Below, in pieces: positions 8,579-17,290 of a stretch of 64,000 bases of DNA. The position numbers and the translations under genes were made by a program. The notes under the pieces are model-generated. The model was given only the letters and a program-made list of their open reading frames with translations. It was not told where the DNA came from and made no database searches. Every line of letters begins with the position of its first letter. Position 1 is the first letter of the stretch. Source of the DNA: Bradyrhizobium betae. GTDB lineage: Bacteria; Pseudomonadota; Alphaproteobacteria; Rhizobiales; Xanthobacteraceae. The DNA is taken from assembly GCF_004123905.1 (NCBI RefSeq), contig NZ_MZXW01000017.1:161878-225877 (forward strand). Reading direction: 5' to 3'.

Positions 8579-9604
8579 TCAGCGCGCTTCTTCGAATCCG
8601 GCCAGCACAGAGGTCAGGTTCGCGCCCAGAATATCCGAGAGATAGCCGCCCTCCTGCACGAACACGGTGGGCAGGCCCAGCTTCGCGATGACCTGGCCGA
8701 TGCGGCGGAAGCCGGGCGTGGTGACGGCGAGGCCCTTGAGCGGATCGTGCTCGGAGGCATCGAGGCCGAGCGCGATGACGAGGGCGCCGGGCGCGAAGGA
8801 CTCGATCGCCTTGCGTGCGACTTCCATCGCCTGGATGTAGCCGTCGTCGCCGGTGCCGATGGCCAGGGGAATGTTGAGATTGGTGCCGAGGCCCGGCCCC
8901 TCGCCGCGCTCATGCGCATAACCCCACACGTAAGGATAATACGCGACAGGGTCGGCGTGGATCGACACCGTGTAGACATCGGGCCGCGCATAAAAAATGC
9001 CCTGCGTGCCGTTGCCGTGATGAACGTCGACGTCGAGGATCACGACGCGCTCGTGCTTCTGCCGCAGATGTGCGGCGGCGATCGCGCTGTTGTTGAGGAA
9101 GCAGAAGCCGCCGGCCATGTCGCGATAGGCGTGATGGCCGGGCGGGCGGCAGAGCGCGTAGACTGCGTCTTCACCGTCCATCACCATCTGTGCTGCCGTA
9201 GCCGCAACGTCCGTCGCAGCGCAAGCCGCAGCCCAGGTGCCCGGACCGATCGGCGCCGCGGTATCGGCGGTGTGCCAGCCGAGCTTGCCGACGATATGGG
9301 TCGGATAGGTCGCGGCGTGGCGCACGGGATGGATATTGCCGATCATCTCCGGACCGGAATCGCCGAGCGCTTTCCAGGCGTCCCAGGCTTCGCTGAGAAA
9401 CGACAGATATTCCGGGCTGTGAATGCGCGCGCGAGGCCCTTGCCCGAATGTCGTCGGCTCGACCAGTTGATGCTTGCCGTCCTTCAACCCCTTGAGCAGG
9501 CGGTCGGCGCGCTCGGGCTGCTCGGTCGTGCGCTTGACGACACCGCGAACCAGGAAGAATTGCGGATCATGGCTGCGGTGCAGTTCGGTATGGACGGCTT
9601 TCAC
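8579..9604 (-). CDS. Histone deacetylase-family amidohydrolase, acetylpolyamine amidohydrolase-like (341 aa)
   Basis: Zinc-dependent deacetylase fold. Seen: CRPPGHHAYRDMAGGFCFLNN with the catalytic His pair, zinc ligands in DVDVHHGNGTQ and in the later GLDASEHDP, and the transition-state Tyr in VQEGGYLSD. Length, the N-terminal layout and the PGTWAAACAA segment recall bacterial acetylpolyamine amidohydrolases, which remove acetyl groups from acetylated polyamines in the cytoplasm. It starts with GTG at 9604 behind a GGAG site. The surrounding region holds other amine-related genes (GGT, PuuB-like oxidase, PuuR-like regulators), which fits a polyamine role but does not prove it. Confidence 0.88.
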   Translation of the reverse strand: MKAVHTELHRSHDPQFFLVRGVVKRTTEQPERADRLLKGLKDGKHQLVEPTTFGQGPRARIHSPEYLSFLSEAWDAWKALGDSGPEMIGNIHPVRHAATYPTHIVGKLGWHTADTAAPIGPGTWAAACAATDVAATAAQMVMDGEDAVYALCRPPGHHAYRDMAGGFCFLNNSAIAAAHLRQKHERVVILDVDVHHGNGTQGIFYARPDVYTVSIHADPVAYYPYVWGYAHERGEGPGLGTNLNIPLAIGTGDDGYIQAMEVARKAIESFAPGALVIALGLDASEHDPLKGLAVTTPGFRRIGQVIAKLGLPTVFVQEGGYLSDILGANLTSVLAGFEEAR

Positions 9605-9632
9605 TCAAACACTCCGTGGTCGCTTGCTCTCT

Positions 9633-9675
9633 GGACGCGTTTTCTTCACGCGAACCGGTGCGCTCGAAAACGCTA
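9633..9675. repeat. Short palindromic repeat with GACGCGTTTTCTTCACGCG core
   Basis: The sequence from GACGCGTTTTC to GAAAACGCTA contains mirrored AACGCGTC/AGCGTTTTC arms around CGAACCGGTGCGCTCG. From memory, this small element is repeated many times in Bradyrhizobium and related genomes. The copy here is shortened in the centre. The rest of 9605-9770 shows nothing else. Confidence 0.6.
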
Positions 9676-9770
9676 TGGAAGATGCCACAGATGTCTTGAT
9701 CCCCGCGGCGGCCAGAAGCAAGCAAGAAGAATGCCGCCGCCCTGCGCTCTGAGCAGACCGCCCTTGAAGC

Positions 9771-10712
9771 TCAGCAGCGCCCGCGCTGCAGGCAATGCTC
9801 GCGGCCCTGCTGGTCGGTGCGGAAGGACTCGACGAAGCCGCCCTGGCGCTGGGTGACGAAGACGGTCTTGCCATCGCTGCCGCCGAAGGCGAGGTTGGTC
9901 GGCTCCTTGCCCTTCAGTGCGATCTCGCGTTCGACCGCGCCATTCGGCTTCACCAGCGAGATCGTACCCTTGAGGATGCGCGCGATATAGAGCCGGCCGC
10001 CCACGTCGGTGCGCAGGCCATCGACCGTGTCAGGTTGGAATGTCTTGACGAGCTTTGCGCTGGTGAGCTCGTTGCCATTGATCGCATAGGACCAGATCTG
10101 CCCACTGCTGGATTCGCCGACGTAGAGCGTCTTGCCGTCGGGGCTGAGATCGATGCCGTTGGTGGTGCCCATCGCGCGCGGCGCCGACATCACCTGCCCC
10201 TGCACCGATCCATCCGCGGCTTTCGCGATGCGCCAGATGTGGCCTTCCCGGCCCTTCCAGTTCGGATCGCTCGCATAGATCGTGCCATCGCGCGCGACCG
10301 TGATGTCGTTGGGCTGGTTCATCTCGTCGGAGTGAAACCAGACGGCGGGCTCGGCGCTTCCCTTCGCAATGGTGAAGATGTTGTGCTTCTTGTAGTCGGC
10401 GATGAACATGGTGCCACCGCGATCGAAACGGATGGCGTTGCCGACGCTGCCTTCGGGAAGTGCCGTGAACAGCTCCGACGCCGCACCGCCCGCAGGCAGC
10501 TTGCCGATGGTGCCGGGCTTGCCGAGATTGACGACGAACAGATTCCCGTCGAGATCGGCGGCCGGTCCTTCGATGCCATAGGTGTACTCGCCCGGCGGCG
10601 TTACCTGCACGCTCTCGAACAGCTTCGTCTCCGCTTGCGCGGGCATCGCCGCGATGACGAGAAGGACGCTACTGCACAGGCACCAGAAATTCCTGCCGGA
10701 TGTAATAGCCAT
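9771..10712 (-). CDS. SMP-30/gluconolactonase-like exported beta-propeller protein
   Basis: The start MAITSGRNFW gives a clear signal peptide ending near MPAQA-ET, so the protein should be periplasmic. The mature part repeats propeller blades such as IEGPAADLDGNLFVVNLGKPGTIGKL and NGIDLSPDGKTLYVGESSSGQIWSY, typical of the SMP-30/LRE family, which hydrolyse sugar lactones or similar compounds using a divalent metal. An ATG 21 bases further upstream is also possible. The gene overlaps the end of the preceding dehydrogenase gene by about 44 bases on the same strand, so the two are very likely co-expressed. Confidence 0.85.
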   Translation of the reverse strand: MAITSGRNFWCLCSSVLLVIAAMPAQAETKLFESVQVTPPGEYTYGIEGPAADLDGNLFVVNLGKPGTIGKLPAGGAASELFTALPEGSVGNAIRFDRGGTMFIADYKKHNIFTIAKGSAEPAVWFHSDEMNQPNDITVARDGTIYASDPNWKGREGHIWRIAKAADGSVQGQVMSAPRAMGTTNGIDLSPDGKTLYVGESSSGQIWSYAINGNELTSAKLVKTFQPDTVDGLRTDVGGRLYIARILKGTISLVKPNGAVEREIALKGKEPTNLAFGGSDGKTVFVTQRQGGFVESFRTDQQGREHCLQRGRC

Positions 10713-12741
10713 CGTCGTCGCTGCACTCGCCATTCAGATAGGGGTCGGCCGGCCGGAAGAATCGGCTGAAGCCGGGTTTGTCTACAGCGCCCCTTTGTGT
10801 CACGACAACGACCTTGGTGGCCGGTATTTCGCCGCATTCCTTGTTGGCTTTGCTGAAGAACTTGCGCTGCGGCGGACCCGGCTTGATCCGCATCCGCGTG
10901 CCCGGAACCATCTTGGCGATGAGCAGGTCGGCGGTATCGAGCAGGCGCGCGTAGCTAGGCTCGGTCTTCGGCAGGCTCTCGCCGCCCGGCGGCATCAGCT
11001 TCTCCGCGCCGAGACCACGAAGGCGCGTGCGCAGCCTGCCGGCATCGGGGTCGCCCGGATAGATCCAGCCGTCCTGCGACAGCATGAAGCGAAGTACCGT
11101 CTTGTCCTTCTCTCCGTCCGATTGTCCGGCCTTCAGGCCAAAATCCGAATGGCAGCCGACGCAATGCTTCTCGACGAGGCCCTTGCGCAACGTGGTAAGG
11201 CGGATGCTGTTCTGCGCATCTCTGGCAACGAAGGCCGCGAGCTGGTCGATCATCGCCTGGCTGCGCGTGTCGCAGGGCAGTGGCGGCGGTGCATCGCCCG
11301 TGGCGCGATCGATGCGGATCACGGTCTGGTTTTTGTCCTCGACCAGCCAGATCGCACCGTCTTCCGCGACCGTCATGCCGACCGGCGCGCCCTGCGGCCG
11401 CGCACCGTTGACGCGGTGCCAGCCGGCGATCAGCTCTTCGAACGGCGCGGCAGTGACATCGCCGGCGTCCGTCTGAAAATTATGGGTCGGATCGGCTGCG
11501 CAACTAACGTGGTATCGCACCGGCGCCGGGGCGGACTTCGGGAAACCGTGGTCGTCGACGTCGTAGATCAGCACGCGGCTTCCGGTCGGGCGATAGCCGT
11601 GCAGACCGACCAGCAGCTTGCCCTCCAGCTCCGGGAATTTGGCGCCGTGATAATAGAGCATCGCGAGCGGCGCGCCGTGCGGCGGCATCAGCGAGAACGG
11701 CGGCTTGTAGAGCGCGTTGGCCGTGCAGAGCGATTTGTAGACGCCGGATTGCAGGACAATCCTGAATTCGGGGCTCGGCGTCGCGAGGTCGAAACAATAG
11801 GGCCAGCCATAATGCCTGCCCTGCTCGATCGCGTTGATCTCCTCGTTCGGCTTGAAGATGTCAGGCAGGTCGCGGCCATTCTCGCCTTGCAGGAAGGCGT
11901 AGCCCGCATCCGGAAAGTTCGGATGTAGCGCCAGCGCCATCGAATTGCGCAAGCCGCGCGCATAGACGGTGTGCGGCGGGTCGGGATCGCCTGCCTTCAA
12001 CGCCGGGAAGGCGCCGCCCGCGGGCGGCGTGAACAGCCAGATCGACGCCATCGCGGACGCGCCCTCCGCGGCCGCACAAGGCTTCGTGATCGGCGCCGGC
12101 GTGATGCAGTCGTCGCTGTGCGAGCCGATATTGACGAACAGCCGGCCGGTCCTGTCGAACACGAACTGCTTGAGCGGATGCGCGCTCTCGTCGAGCCTAG
12201 TGCCGTCGGGCAGTGTGATCCGGCGGCCCGGCATATGACGGATGATGGTTTCGACCGTGCTCCGCGGATTGTCGGCGAGCGGATCGAACCGGAAGATCGT
12301 CTCTGATGTCGAGGCATAGAGCTTCTTGTCCGGGCCGATCACGAGGCCGAACGGGTACTCGACGCCGGTCAGCAGCTCCTTGAAGCGCTGGCCTTGGGGC
12401 GCATGCGGATCGAGCAGCAGCAGCCGTCCGTCGGTGTGGCCCCAGCCGCCCATGTCGGCGACCACGAACAGGTCGCGGCCGGGCACCTGCATGATCGAGC
12501 GCGGAAATTTGAGGTGATCCTCTTCGCTGGCGACGAGGCCGGCGCAAAATCCCGCCTTCATGTCGATCTGGATCCTGGGAAAGGCGAGATCCCCGCTACC
12601 GCAGGTATCCGTGCCGATGGCATAGCCGCTCTTCCTCACCGACTCGGAAGAGGCCGGGGCAGCGCCGAGCAGCGCTGCGACCAAAACCGCTGCAAACACA
12701 CGCAGGTTTCGGCGGGCGTGCCCGAATGTGAACTGGTTCAC
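10669..12741 (-). CDS. Periplasmic PQQ-dependent sugar dehydrogenase-like propeller with a cytochrome c motif (690 aa)
   Basis: A signal peptide (AAVLVAALLGAAPASSES) is followed by a soluble glucose dehydrogenase-like six-blade propeller, with GVEYPFGLVIGPD, ARGLRNSMALALHPNF and GRHYGWPYC segments. At about residues 520-560 lies CVGCHSDFG, a c-type haem-binding CXXCH, followed by MPPGGE, a candidate distal Met ligand. The last 100 or so residues are an extension that I do not recognise. Likely role: oxidation of a sugar or alcohol in the periplasm with electrons passed to the attached haem. Substrate and PQQ dependence are inferred from fold only. It is the first gene of a two-gene unit with the SMP-30-like gene. 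Confidence 0.82.
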   Translation of the reverse strand: MNQFTFGHARRNLRVFAAVLVAALLGAAPASSESVRKSGYAIGTDTCGSGDLAFPRIQIDMKAGFCAGLVASEEDHLKFPRSIMQVPGRDLFVVADMGGWGHTDGRLLLLDPHAPQGQRFKELLTGVEYPFGLVIGPDKKLYASTSETIFRFDPLADNPRSTVETIIRHMPGRRITLPDGTRLDESAHPLKQFVFDRTGRLFVNIGSHSDDCITPAPITKPCAAAEGASAMASIWLFTPPAGGAFPALKAGDPDPPHTVYARGLRNSMALALHPNFPDAGYAFLQGENGRDLPDIFKPNEEINAIEQGRHYGWPYCFDLATPSPEFRIVLQSGVYKSLCTANALYKPPFSLMPPHGAPLAMLYYHGAKFPELEGKLLVGLHGYRPTGSRVLIYDVDDHGFPKSAPAPVRYHVSCAADPTHNFQTDAGDVTAAPFEELIAGWHRVNGARPQGAPVGMTVAEDGAIWLVEDKNQTVIRIDRATGDAPPPLPCDTRSQAMIDQLAAFVARDAQNSIRLTTLRKGLVEKHCVGCHSDFGLKAGQSDGEKDKTVLRFMLSQDGWIYPGDPDAGRLRTRLRGLGAEKLMPPGGESLPKTEPSYARLLDTADLLIAKMVPGTRMRIKPGPPQRKFFSKANKECGEIPATKVVVVTQRGAVDKPGFSRFFRPADPYLNGECSDDDGYYIRQEFLVPVQ

Positions 12742-12942
12742 GGTGGTCTCCCGGACTTTCGGGAAGCTTGTTCCATGCCGCCTGAACGCCGTCCAGCCAT
12801 CACCCGCCTGTGATTAAACCTTTAACGACCTTGGTGCCGACCAATCTCCGTAAATTCCCTTACCGGGCTCGCCCCGAATGTTTCGCGAATGCCTCGGGTG
12901 GTATCGTTTTGCCATCCCAATCGCTCCCAATAGGAGACGCAT

Positions 12943-13176
12943 ATGGTCCAGGTCTATTTTCACTGCTCCAACACCGAGGGCACGCTGATCGACCGCTACG
13001 GCGCCGCCGTCGCCAACCTGACCGAGGCGCGCGACCGTGCGGCCCAGATCATGCATTCGATGATCCAGACCCCCGGCTCCGAGGACTGGCGCGACTGGGT
13101 GATCCATGTTGCCGACGACGACGGCGAGGAGATTTTCGATCTCCCCTTCACCGCCATGCTCGGCAAGCCGCATTGA
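12943..13176 (+). CDS. DUF6894-type small protein (77 aa)
   Basis: It starts MVQVYFHCSNTEG behind a good AGGAG site at about 12931-12935. The pattern of an N-terminal FHCS..G, a central EARDRAAQIM helix and a C-terminal DWVIHVADDDGEEIFDLPF matches a small family very frequent in Bradyrhizobium, often in many copies per genome. Its function is unknown. It is followed after nine bases by another small gene, probably in the same transcript. Confidence 0.85.
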   Translation: MVQVYFHCSNTEGTLIDRYGAAVANLTEARDRAAQIMHSMIQTPGSEDWRDWVIHVADDDGEEIFDLPFTAMLGKPH

Positions 13177-13185
13177 GGTGATGCC

Positions 13186-13362
13186 ATGCTGTTCGCTTCA
13201 CTGACCCTGCTCCGCCAGCCCCTCACCTTCGTCGCCACCAAATGGCAGAAGCTGGTGCGGATCGCGGGCAACCCCTACCGCCCCGAGCTGCACTACATGC
13301 GTGGGCCTGGCCCGAAATGGCACGCCAAGTATCAGGCCAGCCGGCTGGACCGCAGGCTCTGA
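13186..13362 (+). CDS. Small basic hypothetical protein (58 aa)
   Basis: The ATG at 13186 has GAGGTG at 13175-13180 as ribosome-binding site. The translation runs MLFASLTLLRQPLTFVATKW and ends KYQASRLDRRL. It has a short hydrophobic N-terminus and a basic, Arg/Lys/Trp-rich remainder. It directly follows the DUF6894 gene on the same strand, which supports it being real. No family is recognised. Confidence 0.6.
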   Translation: MLFASLTLLRQPLTFVATKWQKLVRIAGNPYRPELHYMRGPGPKWHAKYQASRLDRRL

Positions 13363-13401
13363 GCGCCACTTCTTAGATTTCACGCTAACGGTCTCTCCAT
13401 A

Positions 13402-13482
13402 GTCATGCCCGGGCTTGTCCCGGGCATCCACATTTTTGGCCACCCGAAAGACGTGGATGGCCGGGACAAGCCCGGCCATGAC
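13402..13482. repeat. Long intergenic inverted repeat (family 2)
   Basis: GTCATGCCCGGGCTTGTCCC on the left pairs with GGGACAAGCCCGGCCATGAC on the right, with nested TCCACAT/ACGTGGA arms. The repeat sits between the convergent small gene and the enoyl-CoA hydratase gene, where it could act as a bidirectional terminator or RNA hairpin. This is a widespread Bradyrhizobium-type palindrome. Confidence 0.8.
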
Positions 13483-13497
13483 GGCGAGAAGTGTGCC

Positions 13498-14271
13498 CTA
13501 CCTCCCGGTAAACTTCGCCTTGCGCTTCTCGACGAAGGCATTGCGCCCTTCGATCGCATCGGCGCTCTTGCGGATCGTGGCCTGAAGCTCGATCTCGCGG
13601 CGGAATTGCGCCTCGTAGGTCGCGTGCTCGCTCTCCTCGACCAGCGCGCGGGTCGCGACCAAAGCGCGCGTCGGGCCATCGGCCAAACGACGCGCCAGGG
13701 CCAGCGCCTCATCCATCAGCTTCGCATCGTCGACCACCTCTCGCACCAGGCCGATCTCCTGCGCCCGCTCAGCCGTGAGCGGCTCGTTCAACAGCATCAG
13801 CTCGAGCGCGCGCTGCCGGCCGATCAGGCGCGGCAATAGCCAGGTCGAGCCGAGATCCGGCACCAGCGCGATACGGCTGAACACCTGGATGAAGCTTGCC
13901 GAGCGCGCCGCGACAATCATGTCGCCGGCCATTGCCAGACTGAAGCCGCCGCCGGCCGCCACGCCATTGACGGCCACGACGACCGGCACGCGGCATTCGC
14001 GCAGCGCCCTGAAGGCCGGCCAGTAGAAGCGCATCACACCGGCGGCGATGTCCTCGCCGAGCGCTTCCGATGCCTTCAAATTCTGGCCCGAGCAGAAGCC
14101 GCGCCCGGCGCCGGTGAGGATCAAGGCGCGGACATCGTCATCCCCAGTCATCTCGGCGACCGCGGCGGCGAGCGCGCCGAGCAGGTCCGGCGTCATCGCA
14201 TTCAGGCTTGCCGGCTCGTCCAGCGTCAGGATTCCGACCGCGCCATCCCGCGCCCGTTTCACACCTGCCAT
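13498..14271 (-). CDS. Enoyl-CoA hydratase/isomerase (crotonase) family protein (257 aa)
   Basis: Crotonase fold acting on an acyl-CoA thioester. The oxyanion-hole segments are visible as RALILTGAGRGFCSGQNL and AVNGVAAGGGFSLAMAGD. C-terminal EGRNAFVEKRKAKFTGR resembles PaaG-type isomerases/hydratases (EGxxAFxEKRxPxFxGR). The catalytic Glu position of classical hydratase is not obvious, so isomerase or another crotonase reaction is possible. The start MAGVKRARDG at 14271 follows AGAGGGAGACGCGAC, a good ribosome-binding site. It is monocistronic, with the GGT gene divergent on the other side. Confidence 0.88.
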   Translation of the reverse strand: MAGVKRARDGAVGILTLDEPASLNAMTPDLLGALAAAVAEMTGDDDVRALILTGAGRGFCSGQNLKASEALGEDIAAGVMRFYWPAFRALRECRVPVVVAVNGVAAGGGFSLAMAGDMIVAARSASFIQVFSRIALVPDLGSTWLLPRLIGRQRALELMLLNEPLTAERAQEIGLVREVVDDAKLMDEALALARRLADGPTRALVATRALVEESEHATYEAQFRREIELQATIRKSADAIEGRNAFVEKRKAKFTGR

Positions 14272-14399
14272 GTCGCGTCTCCCTCTGGATGTTCTCGTTG
14301 GCGCCAATGTGCCATTGTCCGCGCGCTTCGCCAAATGCGGGGCTTGGAAGTCAGCGCAACGAAGCCAAGACAACTTAAGACAAGACAAAAAGCGACATC

Positions 14400-15989
14400 A
14401 TGCCTCATCAGTTCAGCCTCGCCCAAACCGTCCGCAAACCTGCCGTCAAGACCAAGGGCGGCATCGTCGCCGCGCAATCGCGGCGAGCGGCTGAAGTGGG
14501 CGCGGAGGTGCTGGCGGCCGGTGGCGACTGCGTCGACGCGATCGTCGCGACCACCATGGCGCTCAACGTGCTGGAGCCCTGGAACAGCGGCATCGGCGGC
14601 GGCGGCGCCATGGTGCTCTACCGCGCCAAGGAAAATCGCTATGAGGTGATCGACTACGGCATGTGCGCGCCGCAGAGCCTGCGCGCCGCCGACTACCCGC
14701 TCAGCGGCAAGGGCGCGGCCGCAGATCTGTTTCCCTGGCAGAGGGTGAAGGACGACCGCAACATCCACGGTCCCGGCTCGGTCGCCGTGCCCGGCGTCGT
14801 CGCCGGCATGGAAGAGGCGCATCGCCGCCACGCCAGGCTGCCGTGGAAGGATCTGGTCGTACCGGCCGTGGCACTCGCCGGCGAAGGCCTGCTGGTCGAT
14901 TGGTGGACCACGCTGACGATTGCAGCATCGGCCGCCGATCTCAGGCGCTATCCGGGAAGCGCGGCAACGTTCCTGAAGGACGGCCTGCCGCCGAGCGCAC
15001 CATGGGGCATCAAATCCGAGACGCGGTTGCCGCTTGAGACGTTGAAGGCGACGCTGTCGCATCTCGCCGAAGCCGGTCCGCGCGATTTCTACCAAGGCGA
15101 CCTCGCCAAGAGCATCGCCTCCGACATCAAGGCCGACGGCGGCTCGCTGTCGGTGGAAGATCTCGCTGCGTTCCGTGCCCATCTGCGCGAGCCACTGGCG
15201 ATCCCCTATCGCGGCGGCAAGGTGTTTGCGACGCCGGAGCTGACGGCCGGGCCGACCATGGCGCATGCTCTGCGCCTGTTGCAGCAGAACCTGAAGCCGG
15301 CCAACGCGCCGGATGCGGCGGCCTACAGCGAATACGCCGTGGCGCTGCAAGAGGCCTATCGCGAGCGGCTCAAGGACATGGGCGATGCCGACGGCAAGCG
15401 CTCGCTTGGCGCGGAATATCTGGCGCCCGCCTGCACCACGCATTTCTCCGTGGTCGACCGCCACGGCAACATGGCCGCTGTGACGCAGACCCTGCTCTCG
15501 TCCTTCGGCTCGAAATATGTGACGCCGCATACCGGCATCGCCATGAACAACGGCATCATGTGGTTCGACCCGACGCCGGGCACCACCAATTCGCTCGCCC
15601 CGGGCAAGCGCTGCCTCACCAACTACACGCCCGTGATCGCAGAGACGAAGGACGGCAAGCGCCTCGCGGTCGGCGCCTCCGGCGGCCGGCGCATCCTGCC
15701 GTCGGTCATGCAGCTCGTGTCCTTTGCGATGGACTTCGGCATGGATCTCGATAGCGCCATCCACCAGCCGCGCATCGACGCCAGCGAAGGCGCGATCGTG
15801 ATTGGCGACTCCCGTCTGCCGGCGGACGCACGCAAGACGCTCGCCGCGCGCTTCGACTATGAAGAGAGCCGGGTGCAGGCCTTGCCGCAAAAATTCGCGT
15901 GCCCGAGCGTGGTGATGCGCGAGGGCGACACGAATTTCGGTGCGGTCGAGATTTTCCAGCCCTGGGCGGATGCTGTAGTAGAGGGCTGA
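14400..15989 (+). CDS. Gamma-glutamyltransferase family protein (529 aa)
   Basis: N-terminal nucleophile hydrolase made as one precursor that cleaves itself before the catalytic Thr. The likely cleavage/nucleophile region is PACTTHFSVVDRHGNMAAVTQTL around residue 345. The N-terminal GGDCVDAIVATTMALNVLEP and GIGGGGAMVLY, and the C-terminal GASGGRRILPSVMQ, are family hallmarks. No signal peptide is seen, so it is probably cytoplasmic, unlike enteric GGT. It could cleave gamma-glutamyl amides of amines or glutathione. Its neighbours (FAD oxidase, amino-acid importer) point to amine or amino-acid use. Confidence 0.9.
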   Translation: MPHQFSLAQTVRKPAVKTKGGIVAAQSRRAAEVGAEVLAAGGDCVDAIVATTMALNVLEPWNSGIGGGGAMVLYRAKENRYEVIDYGMCAPQSLRAADYPLSGKGAAADLFPWQRVKDDRNIHGPGSVAVPGVVAGMEEAHRRHARLPWKDLVVPAVALAGEGLLVDWWTTLTIAASAADLRRYPGSAATFLKDGLPPSAPWGIKSETRLPLETLKATLSHLAEAGPRDFYQGDLAKSIASDIKADGGSLSVEDLAAFRAHLREPLAIPYRGGKVFATPELTAGPTMAHALRLLQQNLKPANAPDAAAYSEYAVALQEAYRERLKDMGDADGKRSLGAEYLAPACTTHFSVVDRHGNMAAVTQTLLSSFGSKYVTPHTGIAMNNGIMWFDPTPGTTNSLAPGKRCLTNYTPVIAETKDGKRLAVGASGGRRILPSVMQLVSFAMDFGMDLDSAIHQPRIDASEGAIVIGDSRLPADARKTLAARFDYEESRVQALPQKFACPSVVMREGDTNFGAVEIFQPWADAVVEG

Positions 15990-15991
15990 GG

Positions 15992-17278
15992 CTAGATCCC
16001 CAGCCGGTCGCGCACGCGGCCTGCGATCACCGCGGTCGTCACACCCACCGGCCAGAACGCGTGCATCGGGATCGGCTTGATGCCGGTGACGGGCATGTCG
16101 ATCTCGGCCTTGGCGCCGCCGATCAGACGGCGGGCGAGTTGGGCGCCCATCGCGGTCGAGAGCGCGACGCCGCGGCCGTTGCAGCCGAGCGAGATCAGGA
16201 TGTTGTCCGCGGGCTCGTGCACATGCGGATAATGGTCCTTGGTGATGGCGAGCCGGCTGTTCCAGCCATGGGTCCAGGCGACGCCCTTGAGCTGCGGCCA
16301 CAGCCGCTCGGCGTAGCGCATGAGATAGGCGACGTCATCAGGCGAGTCGATCCAGCGCATCGGGCCGCGCCCGCCCATCAGCAGGCGATTCTGCTGATCG
16401 ATGCGGTAATAGACGGTGATGTGGCCGCTCTCGTAGAGCACGGGACGCGTCGGCATGATCGAGCGGGCGACCTCGTCGGAGAGCGGCGCTGTGGCGGCGA
16501 TCGAGGAAAACACCGGCACGATGGTGCGGCGGAGCGCGGGCCAGAGATCGTCGGTAAACCCGTTGGTGGCGAGCAGGACCTTGTCGGCATGCACGATCGC
16601 GCGCGGCGTCTCGATGCGCCAACGCGAACCGTCGCGGCGCAGCGATAGCGCCGGCGTTTCACCATGCACCTTCGCGCCCGCGGAGATCGCGGCGCGCGCG
16701 AGACCGCGGGCGTAGCTCAAAGGATGCAGGTCGCCGCCGCGGGAGTCGAGCATCGCGCCGATATAGCGGTCGGTGCCGGTCATCTCGCGCAGCTGCTCGC
16801 GATTGAGATATTTCACAGGCATACCGCGGCGGATGCATTGGTCTACCGTTGTCTTGATCGCGGCAGCGCTGGCCTCGTGATAGGCCGCGCGCAGCGTGCC
16901 GTTCTGGCGGGGCTCGCACGGGATCTGGTAGCGGCGGATCAGATCATGGGTGAAATTCGGCGTGCCGTAGGAGAACTCGATCATGCGGCGGCCGAGTTCA
17001 CTGCCGAAATCGGCCTCGATCTGATCGGGATCGTGCTTCAAGCCGGGATTGGTGTGGCCGCCATTGTTGCCCGACGCGCCCCAGCCCGGTTCCTGCGCCT
17101 CCAGCACCAGGGCCTCGACGCCCTGCCCGGCCAGATGCAACGCCGTGGACAGGCCGGTGTAGCCGCCGCCGACGATCGCGACGGAAACACTCTTGTCGAC
17201 GTCGAGCGGCGGCGTGGCCACCGGTGCGACAGCGGTGTCGGCATAGAGCGAGGGCGGCAGCGGCAGGCGCGGGTTCAT
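15992..17278 (-). CDS. FAD-dependent oxidoreductase, PuuB/DAO-like (428 aa)
   Basis: N-terminal Rossmann dinucleotide fold (VSVAIVGGGYTGLSTALHLAGQG), then GASGNNGGHTNPGLK, the pattern of gamma-glutamylputrescine oxidase and related amine oxidases, and C-terminal ISLGCNGRGVALSTAMG closing the FAD site. It would oxidise an amine or amino acid with release of ammonia or an aldehyde. It is the last gene of a minus-strand unit after the amino-acid ABC importer (12-base gap to the ATPase gene). Its stop lies two bases from the convergent GGT stop. A glycine/D-amino-acid-oxidase-like activity is the alternative. Confidence 0.88.
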   Translation of the reverse strand: MNPRLPLPPSLYADTAVAPVATPPLDVDKSVSVAIVGGGYTGLSTALHLAGQGVEALVLEAQEPGWGASGNNGGHTNPGLKHDPDQIEADFGSELGRRMIEFSYGTPNFTHDLIRRYQIPCEPRQNGTLRAAYHEASAAAIKTTVDQCIRRGMPVKYLNREQLREMTGTDRYIGAMLDSRGGDLHPLSYARGLARAAISAGAKVHGETPALSLRRDGSRWRIETPRAIVHADKVLLATNGFTDDLWPALRRTIVPVFSSIAATAPLSDEVARSIMPTRPVLYESGHITVYYRIDQQNRLLMGGRGPMRWIDSPDDVAYLMRYAERLWPQLKGVAWTHGWNSRLAITKDHYPHVHEPADNILISLGCNGRGVALSTAMGAQLARRLIGGAKAEIDMPVTGIKPIPMHAFWPVGVTTAVIAGRVRDRLGI

Positions 17279-17290
17279 GGCGAAGTCCGG

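Noticed and set aside
14259..16301. 680-aa open frame on the minus strand
   Set aside because: It is antisense to the gamma-glutamyltransferase gene, has no family features and is Arg/His/Ala-rich, as expected from a GC-rich shadow frame.
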